NCBI RefSeq assembly: GCF_003651225.1
Contig: NZ_RCDB01000003.1
Coordinates: 499,259 to 563,258, forward strand
Source: Microbacterium telephonicum
GTDB taxonomy: Bacteria > Actinomycetota > Actinomycetes > Actinomycetales > Microbacteriaceae
Length of the DNA: 64,000 nt
Reading direction: 5' to 3'
Shown here: in pieces, positions 54,885 through 62,959 of the stretch
How positions within the stretch are numbered: position 1 is the first letter of the stretch
How the letters are laid out: every line of letters starts with the position of its first letter
Translations under genes and position numbers: made by a program
Notes under the pieces: generated by a model
What the model saw: the letters and a program-made list of their open reading frames with translations, nothing else
Told to the model about the DNA's origin: nothing
Database searches by the model: none

Positions 54885-56134
54885 CGGGTCTCCTCCCCCG
54901 GGACGGACGAGCGTGCGTTCTCGGACGGCCCGGCGGGGACCGCCCCCGGCACGGTGACCGTCACCTCGAACCGGCCTCCGGCGCGGTCGGCGCGCACCGA
55001 CCCGCCGACGGCTCCCACCCGATGGGTGATGCCCGCGAGCCCCGCGCTGCCGCTCTCGGCGCCGAGGTCCCGGAGCCCGTCGTCGCCCGCGGCCGTGTCG
55101 TTGGCCGCGGACAGGCGCCAGGCGGCGCCGATCCACTCCAGGCGCAACTGCGCCCACGCCCCGCCGCCGTGCTTGAGGATGTTCGTCGTCACCTCGCGCA
55201 CGACGGGGCCGAGCAGGTCGGCCGGGGCGTAGCCGGCTTCGCGCGCGACGTCCAGGCGTACGTCGACGCCCGCGGCGCGCAGCAGGTCGGCGGCATTGGC
55301 GAGCTCGTCGGGCAGCGGCACCCCGCGGAACCGGCCGGCGAGCGCGCGGGTGCCCGAACGCGCCTCGTCGACGGAGGCCTGCGCGAGCCGGATCTGCTCG
55401 CCGGCGGCGGCGGGGTCGCGCGCCAGCATCCGCTCGGCCAGCTCCAGCTGCAGGGCGATCACCTGCAGGTGGTGCCCCTGCAGGTCGTGCAGCTCCGCCG
55501 CGAGGCGCAGCCGCTCCTGCGTGGCGGCCAGACGCGCCTCGGTCGTGCGGGCGCGGTCGAGTTCGGCGACGACGTCCCACGACCACAACGACAGCGCCGT
55601 CATGCTCGGCAATCCCACCGCGAACAGCAGCCCGGCGAACTCGAGCTGGGCGGTGTCGACGTCGATCGGGATCCGCATCGGCATCGCGAACGCACCGAAG
55701 ACGAGCGCGACCGTCGCCAGCACGACGCCCCACAGCCGCACACCCCGCGGCCAGCGGATGACGCACAGCGCCGTCACGACCACCGACAGGCCGAGCAGGA
55801 TGCTGCCCGTCGCGACACCGATGAGCACCGCGCCGAGGGCGGTCAGCCCGGGCTGCCACGCGAACACGCGGCGCTGCAACGGCGCCCGCTCGGCTTCGCC
55901 GAGCCGCCCGTCGCGGTGATACGCCACCAGCTGCACCGTCAGTCCGGAGAGCACCGCGAGGCTTCCGATCACGTAGCCGACCGCGCGCGGGGCGGCGGCA
56001 TCCGACGACGAGAACACCACCACGAGCGACCAGAACAGCAGCGCGCCGGCCACGAGGAACACGACGGAGACGCCGATGTACCAGGCCGTCGCGGTGACAC
56101 GGCGCGCGAGCGAGGTGGGCGGTGCGGTGGTCAC
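54881..56134 (-). CDS. DesK/LiaS-like sensor histidine kinase
   Basis: 417 aa from the GTG at 56134. Six membrane segments (about 15-185) with hardly any external loop suggest it senses membrane state or a hydrophobic compound. The HisKA_3 dimerisation helix has H216 in AAELHDLQGHHLQVIALQLELAERM; the ATPase part (VVREVTTNILKHGGG; SGSAGLAGITHRVGAVGG) follows. TACTGT 7 nt before the GTG suggests a leaderless mRNA. Divergent from a small exporter gene, its likely target. Confidence 0.91.
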   Translation of the reverse strand: MTTAPPTSLARRVTATAWYIGVSVVFLVAGALLFWSLVVVFSSSDAAAPRAVGYVIGSLAVLSGLTVQLVAYHRDGRLGEAERAPLQRRVFAWQPGLTALGAVLIGVATGSILLGLSVVVTALCVIRWPRGVRLWGVVLATVALVFGAFAMPMRIPIDVDTAQLEFAGLLFAVGLPSMTALSLWSWDVVAELDRARTTEARLAATQERLRLAAELHDLQGHHLQVIALQLELAERMLARDPAAAGEQIRLAQASVDEARSGTRALAGRFRGVPLPDELANAADLLRAAGVDVRLDVAREAGYAPADLLGPVVREVTTNILKHGGGAWAQLRLEWIGAAWRLSAANDTAAGDDGLRDLGAESGSAGLAGITHRVGAVGGSVRADRAGGRFEVTVTVPGAVPAGPSENARSSVPGEETR

Positions 56135-56141
56135 ACCCGCC

Positions 56142-56167
56142 ACAGTACGGCCATGACATCCGTCATG
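56142..56167 (-). promoter_or_regulatory. Histidine-kinase promoter and response-regulator palindrome
   Basis: The -10 box TACTGT is at 56147-56142 (minus). CATGAC-ATCC-GTCATG (56152-56167) is a perfect 6-bp inverted repeat over the -35 region, the size and shape of NarL-family sites. It lies in the 145-bp gap to the divergent exporter gene. Confidence 0.6.
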
Positions 56168-56279
56168 CCCCGCGGCGCCGGACGTCACGGCAGCAGGTGA
56201 CAGGGCGGCACTGCCGCCGCCGCCCTCCTCCGGATGGGATGGATACCGCACCCCGCACCATCGATCAGAGGAGCACCCC

Positions 56280-56798
56280 ATGAGCACGACCGAGCCCGGC
56301 CTCATCTCCGGCTTCCAGGACCTCGTCGCGCAGGTCCCCGACCTGCTGCAGCCCGTCATCGTCGCCCTCGCCGGCGCCGTGCCCTTCGTCGAGGGCGAGG
56401 GAGGCGCCGCGATCGGCATCATCGGCGGCCTGCCGCCCGTGGTCGCCGCGGTCTCGGCCGCGATCGGCAACTTTCTGTGCGTGCTCGTCGTCGTGCTCGT
56501 CAGTTCCCGCGTGCGCACGGCGGTGACGAGCCGCGTCGGCCGTCGCGGCGACGCCGACGCCCCCTCCGACGCGCCGTCGCCTCGGCGCGAGAAGTTCCAG
56601 CGCGCGTACCACCGCTATGGCACGCCCGGCGTGAGCCTGCTCGGCCCCCTGCTGCTGCCGACCCAGTTCACCGCCGCCGCCCTCGTCGGCACCGGCGTGC
56701 CGGCCCGGCGCGTGCTGCAGTGGCAGGGCCTCGCGATCGTGCTGTGGACGACCGCGGTGACCCTCATCATCACGGGCGTCATCCGCTTCGTCGCCTGA
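56280..56798 (+). CDS. Small-multidrug-efflux-type membrane protein
   Basis: 172 aa. Hydrophobic stretches lie at about residues 22-50, 52-75, 118-140 and 148-170, around a charged middle. VPFVEGEGGAAIGI is the motif of the 'small multi-drug export' (COG2426) proteins. Function is little studied. Divergent from the DesK/DesR-like pair, with AGAGGAG as Shine-Dalgarno; the pair probably controls it. 20 nt before the TetR gene. Confidence 0.75.
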   Translation: MSTTEPGLISGFQDLVAQVPDLLQPVIVALAGAVPFVEGEGGAAIGIIGGLPPVVAAVSAAIGNFLCVLVVVLVSSRVRTAVTSRVGRRGDADAPSDAPSPRREKFQRAYHRYGTPGVSLLGPLLLPTQFTAAALVGTGVPARRVLQWQGLAIVLWTTAVTLIITGVIRFVA

Positions 56799-56805
56799 GG
56801 GTCGG

Positions 56806-56811
56806 TAGGCT
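56806..56811 (+). promoter_or_regulatory. Leaderless-type -10 box before tetR-like gene
   Basis: TAGGCT ends 7 nt before the ATG at 56819. Confidence 0.55.
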
Positions 56812-56818
56812 CAGCGTC

Positions 56819-57487
56819 ATGAGTGACGCCGCTCCCCCTCCCACCCGAGGCGCCGTCGTGGCCGCAGCGCTCGAGCTGTTCGCGACACAAGGCTTCGAGG
56901 CGACGTCGGTCGAGCAGATCGCGCAGGCCGCCGGCGTCTCCCGGTCCACGTTCTTCCGCCAGTTCGGAGGCAAGGACGACGTCGTCTTCACCGACCACGA
57001 CGAACTGCTCGCCGAACTGCGGGCGAGCCTGGCCGAGCCGAACGACAATCCGTGGGCTGCCGTGTGCGCGGCCTCGGTCGATGTGTTCCGCCACTTCGCC
57101 GCCGATCCCGAGATGGCCCGCCGCCGCTACGGCGTGGTGCGTCAGGTCCCTGCGCTGCGCGAGCGCGAGATCGTCACGGTCTTCCAGTACGAGCGACTGT
57201 TCGACGACTACCTGCGCGGCGCGCTGCCGGGACTCGACCCCGTCGACGCCGTCGCCTACGCCGCGGCCGTCACCGCGGTGCACAACCACGTGCTGCGCCG
57301 GCTGCTGCGCGGCACGGCCGACGTGCCGGCATCCGTCCTGTCGGAGGCCTACGACCGACTCATGCACCGCTTCGGCGTGCACCCCGACGGCGAGGACCCG
57401 GCGGCCGACGACCTCATCATCGCGGCTTTCCCCCGCCGCATGCCGACGGCCGAGATCGCCCGGCGCCTGCGCTCCGACCTGGCCTGA
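56819..57487 (+). CDS. TetR-family transcriptional regulator
   Basis: 222 aa. The HTH lies at residues 8-55 (VVAAALELFATQGFEATSVEQIAQAAGVSRSTFFRQF, split here by family variation at the third helix). The ligand domain is all-helical without recognisable motifs. The next gene on the same strand encodes an acyl-CoA dehydrogenase, so a FadR/KstR-like role is possible. TAGGCT 7 nt before the ATG suggests a leaderless mRNA. Confidence 0.88.
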   Translation: MSDAAPPPTRGAVVAAALELFATQGFEATSVEQIAQAAGVSRSTFFRQFGGKDDVVFTDHDELLAELRASLAEPNDNPWAAVCAASVDVFRHFAADPEMARRRYGVVRQVPALREREIVTVFQYERLFDDYLRGALPGLDPVDAVAYAAAVTAVHNHVLRRLLRGTADVPASVLSEAYDRLMHRFGVHPDGEDPAADDLIIAAFPRRMPTAEIARRLRSDLA

Positions 57488-57556
57488 CCCACCTGGTCGC
57501 GGCGCCGCCCTCAGTGCACCGGCCCACGCGTCCGTCCGCCCGACGCCCGAGGCCGC

Positions 57557-57660
57557 GCACTTCTCAGGACGGATCGGCGCCCCACGGCCCCGTCCGCCAC
57601 GGGATCCCCGGGATCACGCGGCCCTCCTTCGGCCTCCGGCTCACCCGTCCTGAGAACTGC
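57557..57660. repeat. Long-loop inverted repeat upstream of the acyl-CoA dehydrogenase gene
   Basis: GCACTTCTCAGGACGG (57557-57572) and CCGTCCTGAGAACTGC (57645-57660) are complementary at 15 of 16 positions, 72 bp apart. The rest of the 264-bp gap (57488-57751) holds no gene; a TATCAT -10 lies at 57739-57744. Confidence 0.7.
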
Positions 57661-57738
57661 ACACATGGCGGCGTCGCGCGACGCGTCACCCCGCCGCCAC
57701 CACGAGCGATACGCAGTTTCACGGGACATGGCATCGAG

Positions 57739-57744
57739 TATCAT
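57739..57744 (+). promoter_or_regulatory. Leaderless-type -10 box before acyl-CoA dehydrogenase gene
   Basis: TATCAT ends 7 nt before the ATG at 57752. GGGGA in the spacer could also serve as a short Shine-Dalgarno. Confidence 0.5.
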
Positions 57745-57751
57745 CGGGGAC

Positions 57752-58978
57752 ATGACAGAGCTGTTCCCCGGCGAGCGCACGACCGGCTACGACGTCACCG
57801 GTCGGCTCGGCACCGACTACTACGCCGTGTTCGCCGACCTGGACGACGCCGACCGCGAGGTGTGGGAGCGGGCGCAGCGCTTCGTCGACGAGGTCGCCGA
57901 CCGGATGCGGGAGGCCTGGGACACGGCGCAGTACCCGCTCGAGGTCGCGCGGCGTTTCGGCGAGCTCGATCTGCTGACCGACGGCATCGACCACCCCGCC
58001 CTCACGCGGATGAGCCCGCTCGCGGCGGGCCTGGTCAACATGGAGGTGTCGCGCGGCGACGGGTCGCTGGGCACCGTGCTGGCCGTGCAGGGCGGTCTGG
58101 CCCTGCGCACCCTCGCCCTCTTCGGCAGCCCCGCGCAGCAGGACGACTACCTCGTGCCCGTCGCGCGCGGCGAGGTGCTGGCCTCCTTCGCCCTCACCGA
58201 GCCCGACCACGGTTCCGACTCGGTGTCGCTGGAGACCGTCGCCCGCCGCACCGAAACGGGGTGGATGCTGCGCGGCGCGAAGAAGTGGATCGGCAACGGC
58301 GCCTCGGGCGGCATCACCTTCGTCTGGGCGCGCGTCGACGACGAGGGCGCCGACCACCACGGCGCGGTGCAGTGCTTCCTCGTGCCGCAGGACACCCCCG
58401 GCTACACCGGCACGGTGATCACCGGCAAGGCGTCGCTGCGCGGCATCCATCAGGCCCACATCACGCTCGACGACGTGCAGCTCGACGCCGACGCGCTCCT
58501 TCCCGGGGCGCACACGTTCAAGGACGCGTCGACCGTGCTGTACTCGACGCGGTCGGGTGTCGCGTGGTCCGCGCTCGGACACGCGACCGCCTGCTACGAG
58601 GCCGCCCTGCAGTACGCGCAGCAGCGCGTGCAGTTCGGCAAGCCGCTCGCGAAGTTCCAGATGGTGCAGGAGCGCTTGACCGGCATGCTCGAAGACCTCA
58701 CCGCGATGCAGCTGTACTGCCGGTGGATGGCCGACCTCGAGACCCGCGGGCAGCTGCGTCCGGTGCAGGCCTCGCTCGCGAAGTACCACAACACCCGGGC
58801 CGCGCGGCGGATCGCCCAGGTCGCGCGCGACCTGCTCGGCGGCAACGGCATCCTGCTCGAGTACGGCGTCATGCAGCACATGTCCGACATCGAGGCGATC
58901 CACACCTACGAGGGCACCGAGAGCGTGCAGGCGCTGCTGATCGGCCGCGACATCACCGGGATGAGCGCCTTCGCCTGA
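57752..58978 (+). CDS. Acyl-CoA dehydrogenase family, glutaryl-CoA dehydrogenase-like
   Basis: 408 aa. FALTEPDHGSDSVSLET is the FAD/acyl contact; QFGKPLAKFQMVQERL and the catalytic E387 in IHTYEGTESVQALLIGRDITG fit the glutaryl-CoA dehydrogenase subgroup. The Arg that glutaryl-CoA binding needs cannot be confirmed by eye, so a short-chain acyl-CoA substrate remains possible. I use the ATG at 57752; ATGs at 57665 and 57728 lie in non-coding-like sequence. The TetR gene upstream may regulate it. Confidence 0.9.
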   Translation: MTELFPGERTTGYDVTGRLGTDYYAVFADLDDADREVWERAQRFVDEVADRMREAWDTAQYPLEVARRFGELDLLTDGIDHPALTRMSPLAAGLVNMEVSRGDGSLGTVLAVQGGLALRTLALFGSPAQQDDYLVPVARGEVLASFALTEPDHGSDSVSLETVARRTETGWMLRGAKKWIGNGASGGITFVWARVDDEGADHHGAVQCFLVPQDTPGYTGTVITGKASLRGIHQAHITLDDVQLDADALLPGAHTFKDASTVLYSTRSGVAWSALGHATACYEAALQYAQQRVQFGKPLAKFQMVQERLTGMLEDLTAMQLYCRWMADLETRGQLRPVQASLAKYHNTRAARRIAQVARDLLGGNGILLEYGVMQHMSDIEAIHTYEGTESVQALLIGRDITGMSAFA

Positions 58979-59055
58979 GGCGACCGCCCCCCGACGCGGC
59001 TCCGCACGCGCCCGGCGGCCGTGTCAAGGCCCGGCGGGCGATCGCGGCCGGCGGA

Positions 59056-59061
59056 TAGCCT
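59056..59061 (+). promoter_or_regulatory. Leaderless-type -10 box before AI-2E transporter gene
   Basis: TAGCCT ends 6 nt before the ATG at 59068. Confidence 0.55.
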
Positions 59062-59067
59062 GAGGCG

Positions 59068-60225
59068 ATGGGACTGTTCCGACGCCAGCCGACCACCGTC
59101 CGCCTGGAGCCGGGTGCGTCCGTGCCGGTCGCCATCGGCACGCGCCGCGCACCGTGGAGCCTGTGGGCCGACGGCCTGGGCCGCGCCGCGACTCGCTCGC
59201 TGCAGGTGCTGCTCGTCGTCGCGGTCACCGCGGCGGCGATCTGGGGCATCCAGCAGCTGACCCTGGTCACGATCCCCCTCGTCCTGGCCCTCATCTTCGC
59301 GGCCGCGTTCGCCCCCGCGATGACGTGGATGCGGGCGCGCGGCGTGCCGTCGCTGCTCGCGACCCTGCTGACCCTGCTGGTGATCGCGGTGCTGCTGACC
59401 GGCGTCGGCTGGCTCATCGTCTGGGCGGTGCGCAACCAGTGGCCGGAGCTGTCGGAGCAGGCCGTCGACGGCTTCACCGAACTGATGGCGTGGGTGCAGA
59501 CGCTCCCGTTCGCCCCCACGTCGGATCAGATCGAGGAGTGGACGGATGCGGCCCTCGACTTCGTGACGAGCGCGCAGTTCGGGTCGGGCGCGGTGGCCGG
59601 TGTCGGCGCCGTCGCGAACTTCGTCACGGGGCTCGTGCTCATGGTGACGATCCTGTTCTTCTTCCTCAAGGACGGTCCGCAGATGTGGTCGTTCGTGCTG
59701 CGTCCGTTCGAGGGCGAGCAGTACGCGCGGGGCCGCCGCATCGGCGACAAGACGATCTCGGTGCTCGGCTCGTATGTGCGCGGCACCGCGACGGTGGCCC
59801 TCGTCGACGCGCTCGGCATCCTGATCGGGTTGATCATCCTGCAGGTGCCGCTGTACATCCCGCTCGCGGTGCTCGTGTTCCTGCTGGCGTTCATCCCGAT
59901 CGTCGGCGCGACGCTCGCCGGCATCCTCGCCGCCCTCGTCGCCCTCGTCGCCAACGGCTGGGTCAACGCGCTGTTCGTCGTCGGCGTCGTCGTGCTGGTC
60001 AACCAGCTCGAGGGCAACTTCCTGCAGCCCTTCCTCATGGGCCGGTCGATGAAGCTGCACGCGTTCGTCATCCTCATCGCCCTGACGGTCGGCACCGTGC
60101 TGGGCGGCATCGTCGGCGCCGTGCTCGCCGTGCCGATCGCCGCCGTCGCGTGGGGCATCGTGCAAGTGTGGGACGGCGAGGCGACCCCCGCCCGCTGGGC
60201 GCGCCCGAAGCATCGCACCACCTGA
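59068..60225 (+). CDS. AI-2E family transporter
   Basis: 385 aa. Eight hydrophobic segments in the UPF0118/AI-2E pattern: two pairs near residues 45-120, a soluble loop (about 125-180), then helices from 185; the family motif region FLLAFIPIVGATLAGILAAL and VLVNQLEGNFLQPFLMGRSMKLH is clear. Members are proposed to export small molecules or exchange ions; actual AI-2 transport is not implied. Probably leaderless. Confidence 0.88.
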   Translation: MGLFRRQPTTVRLEPGASVPVAIGTRRAPWSLWADGLGRAATRSLQVLLVVAVTAAAIWGIQQLTLVTIPLVLALIFAAAFAPAMTWMRARGVPSLLATLLTLLVIAVLLTGVGWLIVWAVRNQWPELSEQAVDGFTELMAWVQTLPFAPTSDQIEEWTDAALDFVTSAQFGSGAVAGVGAVANFVTGLVLMVTILFFFLKDGPQMWSFVLRPFEGEQYARGRRIGDKTISVLGSYVRGTATVALVDALGILIGLIILQVPLYIPLAVLVFLLAFIPIVGATLAGILAALVALVANGWVNALFVVGVVVLVNQLEGNFLQPFLMGRSMKLHAFVILIALTVGTVLGGIVGAVLAVPIAAVAWGIVQVWDGEATPARWARPKHRTT

Positions 60226-60381
60226 CCCCGGCGGTCCGCGTCCGCCGCGCCCGGCAGCCCGCATCCCGCATCCCGCCTCCGCTGAGAGAACAGCGCGCCG
60301 CCGAGAGCGCGGGTGGCAGCCGTCGCCTCGGCGCCCAGGTGTTCCCTCGCGGACCGGAGCACGGCGCGGCAGGATGGGCGC
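60226..60381. other. Intergenic region with degenerate nested repeat
   Basis: 156 bp. CTGAGAGAACA (about 60281-60291) and TGTTCCCTCG (about 60340-60349) are imperfect partners, with GCGCCGCCGAGAG and CGCCTCGGCGC between. CAGGAT (60370-60375) 6 nt before the ligase ATG may be a -10 or SD. Confidence 0.45.
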
Positions 60382-61413
60382 ATGCCGTATGACATCCCCG
60401 CGCCGATGCTCACCAAGGCCGTCGCCGCCGTGCCCGACCCGGCCAAGACCCCCGGCGGCCTGCTGTACGAGCCGAAGTGGGACGGCTTCCGCGCCCTCGT
60501 GTCGTGGGACGGCGCCGACGTCGAGATCGGCTCGCGCGGCGCGAAGCCGCTGACCCGCTACTTCCCCGAGCTCGTCGACGCGTTCGCCCGGTTGCTGCCG
60601 GAGCCCTGCCTGCTCGACGGCGAGATCGTCGTCGCCGTCGACGGACGGCTGCAGTGGGAGGTGCTGTCGCAGCGCATCCACCCCGCCGCGTCGCGCGTGA
60701 GCCTGCTGAGCGGCCAGTTTCCGGCGATGTTCATCGCGTTCGACCTGCTCGCCCGCGGCGACCGCGACCTGCAGGGCGAGCCGTTCGCGAGCCGCCGCGC
60801 CGCGCTCGAGCACCTGCTCGCGGCCGTGCCCGATCCGATCCACCTCACCCGCACGACGACGGATGCGGGCACCGCACGCCGCTGGCTCGCCGAGTTCGAG
60901 GGCGCCGGGCTCGACGGCGTCGTCGCCAAGCCGCTCGCCGCCCCCTACGCCCCGGGCAAGCGCACGCTGTTCAAGATCAAGCACGCCCGCACCGCCGACG
61001 TCGTCGCGATCGGCTACCGCGTGCACAAGAGCGGACAGGGCGTCGGCTCGCTGCTCGTCGGGCTGTACGACGACACCGGCGAGTTGCGCAACGTCGGCGG
61101 CGTCGCCGCCTGGTCCGACAAGAAGCGTCTCGAGCTCGTCGACGAGCTCGCCCCGCTCGTCGTGACGGATGCGGAGGGGCACGCGGTCACGGGCGAGACG
61201 GAGCGCTCCCGCTTCACCGCGTCGAAGGACGTCTCGTTCGTCAAGCTGCGCCCGGAGCGCGTGCTCGAAGTGCGCTACGACCAGCTGGAGGGCCACCGGT
61301 TTCGCCACACCGTGCAGTTCGAGCGGTGGCGTCCCGACCGCGATCCCGCGTCGTGCACGTATGCGCAGCTCGAGACCGTCGCCGCCTACGACCTGGGCGA
61401 CGTGCTGCAGTAG
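60382..61413 (+). CDS. ligC: ATP-dependent DNA ligase, LigC type
   Basis: 343 aa: adenylation domain (about 10-200) and OB-fold domain (about 205-330), with no extra domains. Nucleophile K32 lies in YEPKWDGFR; CLLDGEIVV, GLDGVVAKPL and the motif V FKIKH are present. Mycobacterial LigC enzymes of this form work beside LigD/PolD in end joining or excision repair. The PolD-like gene is 1.5 kb away on the other strand. Ku is not in the window. Confidence 0.9.
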   Translation: MPYDIPAPMLTKAVAAVPDPAKTPGGLLYEPKWDGFRALVSWDGADVEIGSRGAKPLTRYFPELVDAFARLLPEPCLLDGEIVVAVDGRLQWEVLSQRIHPAASRVSLLSGQFPAMFIAFDLLARGDRDLQGEPFASRRAALEHLLAAVPDPIHLTRTTTDAGTARRWLAEFEGAGLDGVVAKPLAAPYAPGKRTLFKIKHARTADVVAIGYRVHKSGQGVGSLLVGLYDDTGELRNVGGVAAWSDKKRLELVDELAPLVVTDAEGHAVTGETERSRFTASKDVSFVKLRPERVLEVRYDQLEGHRFRHTVQFERWRPDRDPASCTYAQLETVAAYDLGDVLQ

Positions 61414-61642
61414 CGGCGGTCGCGGCATCCGCAAAACGGGATCGGCCCGGGGGAACACAGTCCGGGCCCGCATCGGCGCCGGATGCCGGCGGCTCGGACA
61501 TGCGGGCCCGAGATCTGTGGAGCCGCCTTGGGGGGCGCGGCTCTTGAGTACGACTCTAGGGACCGTCGTGCCCGCGCCGAGGGTCGTGGGCCGTGAAAAA
61601 CGCCGATGGGCGAAACCCGTCCCAGGGTGCCAGGATCGAGGC
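61414..61642. terminator. Hairpins after ligC and leader of the ThrE-like gene
   Basis: CGGGCCCGCAT (61463-61473) and ATGCGGGCCCG (61500-61510) form an 11-bp inverted repeat with a 26-nt loop. GAGCCGC (61520-61526) pairs with GCGGCTC (61537-61543), followed by TTGAGT; this second hairpin is the likelier ligC terminator. No ORF with coding character is seen. CAGGAT lies 6 nt before the ThrE ATG. Confidence 0.55.
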
Positions 61643-62959
61643 ATGTCGCAGCCTCCCGACGACCCCCGCGCTCAGGACGATTCCTGGCTGTCGCACACCC
61701 AGGAGCTGCGGTTGGAGCCCGTGCAGTTCATCGCGCGCACGGATGCCGTCATGCGCCTGGGCGCGCTCATGCTCGGCGCCGGCGCCTCTTCGGCGCGGGT
61801 GCGCGACAGCATGGAACGCGCCGCGCACGCCCTCGGCATCGAACAGCTGCACTGCCGCGTGGGGATGAAGGACATCGTCGCCACGGCCAGTCGCGGTCAG
61901 ATGTTCCGCACGCGGGTCGCCGAGATCGCCCGTCCCGCGATCGACGCCGACCGACTCACCGAACTCAAGCGTCTGACCGAACAGCTGCGTCCCGGAACGA
62001 CCGCACCTGAGCTGCAGCAGCGACTGGACGACGTGGAGGCGCGGCCGCGCCGGTACCCGACCGTCGTGCGCGTGGTCGGTGCCGGCCTCGCCTGCGCCGC
62101 GTTCGCCCTGCTCAACAACGGAGGGTGGCAGGAGTTCGTCGCGGTCGGGCTCGCCGCCGCCGCCGGGCAGTTCGTGCGGATGCGGCTCGCGCGACTGCGC
62201 ACCAACGAGTATCTCGTCGTGTTCACCGCGGCGATCGCGGCCCTTCTGGGATATCTGCTCGTGGCCGCACTGTTCACTCTCGCGGGCGTCCCCGGCGGAC
62301 AGCACGACGCGGCGCTCACGAGCGCCGTGCTGTTCCTCGTCCCCGGGTTCCCCCTCGTGACCGGCGCGCTCGACCTCGCGCGCCTCGACCTGAACTCCGG
62401 GATCGCGCGGGTGGTCTATGCGACGCTCATCCTCCTGGCGACGGGGACAGCGGTATGGGGCATCGCCGCCGTCTTCCAGGCCACGGTCACCCAGACGGCG
62501 GGGCCGCTGTTCGACGAGCCGGTGCTCACGATCGTGCGACTTCTCGCAGGGTTCGTGGGCGTGCTGGGGTTCGCGGTGCTCTTCGACACCCCGCCGGCGA
62601 TCGCGCTGACGGCGGCGACCTTGGGAACCGTCGCGAACGCGGGCCGTCTCGCGATGGTGGACGCCGGGATCACCCCGCCGGTCGGCGCCGCCGCGGCGGC
62701 CCTGGCGGTGGGCCTCGGCGCCGCACTGGTGGGTGGGCGCCTGCGGGCGGCGCGGGTGACGATCACGGTGCCTGCGGTGCTGATCATGGTGCCCGGCGCG
62801 GCGGCATACCGCGCCATCACCGGTGTCATCGGAGGCGACACGCTCACGGCGATCCAGAACGGGTTCACCGCCGTGTTCGTCGTGGTCGCCCTCGCGATCG
62901 GGCTGACGGTCGCCCGCGTGGTCACCGAACGGGAGTGGTCGCCCCCGCCGCGCGCGTGA
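61643..62959 (+). CDS. Threonine/serine exporter, ThrE family
   Basis: 438 aa. The cytosolic ThrE domain (about 25-135: MRLGALMLGAGASSARVRDSMERAA) is followed by ten membrane segments (about 145-425). Conserved VPGFPLVTGALDLARLDLNSGIARVVYA and the closing AITGVIGGDTLTAIQNG fit ThrE of Corynebacterium, which exports threonine and serine. The stop codon ends at 62959, and the convergent PolD gene ends at 62960, leaving no gap. Confidence 0.9.
   Translation: MSQPPDDPRAQDDSWLSHTQELRLEPVQFIARTDAVMRLGALMLGAGASSARVRDSMERAAHALGIEQLHCRVGMKDIVATASRGQMFRTRVAEIARPAIDADRLTELKRLTEQLRPGTTAPELQQRLDDVEARPRRYPTVVRVVGAGLACAAFALLNNGGWQEFVAVGLAAAAGQFVRMRLARLRTNEYLVVFTAAIAALLGYLLVAALFTLAGVPGGQHDAALTSAVLFLVPGFPLVTGALDLARLDLNSGIARVVYATLILLATGTAVWGIAAVFQATVTQTAGPLFDEPVLTIVRLLAGFVGVLGFAVLFDTPPAIALTAATLGTVANAGRLAMVDAGITPPVGAAAAALAVGLGAALVGGRLRAARVTITVPAVLIMVPGAAAYRAITGVIGGDTLTAIQNGFTAVFVVVALAIGLTVARVVTEREWSPPPRA

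Noticed and set aside
61414..61642. A structured RNA gene after ligC
   Set aside because: The hairpins do not form a tRNA, tmRNA or riboswitch pattern that I know; terminator and repeat are simpler readings.
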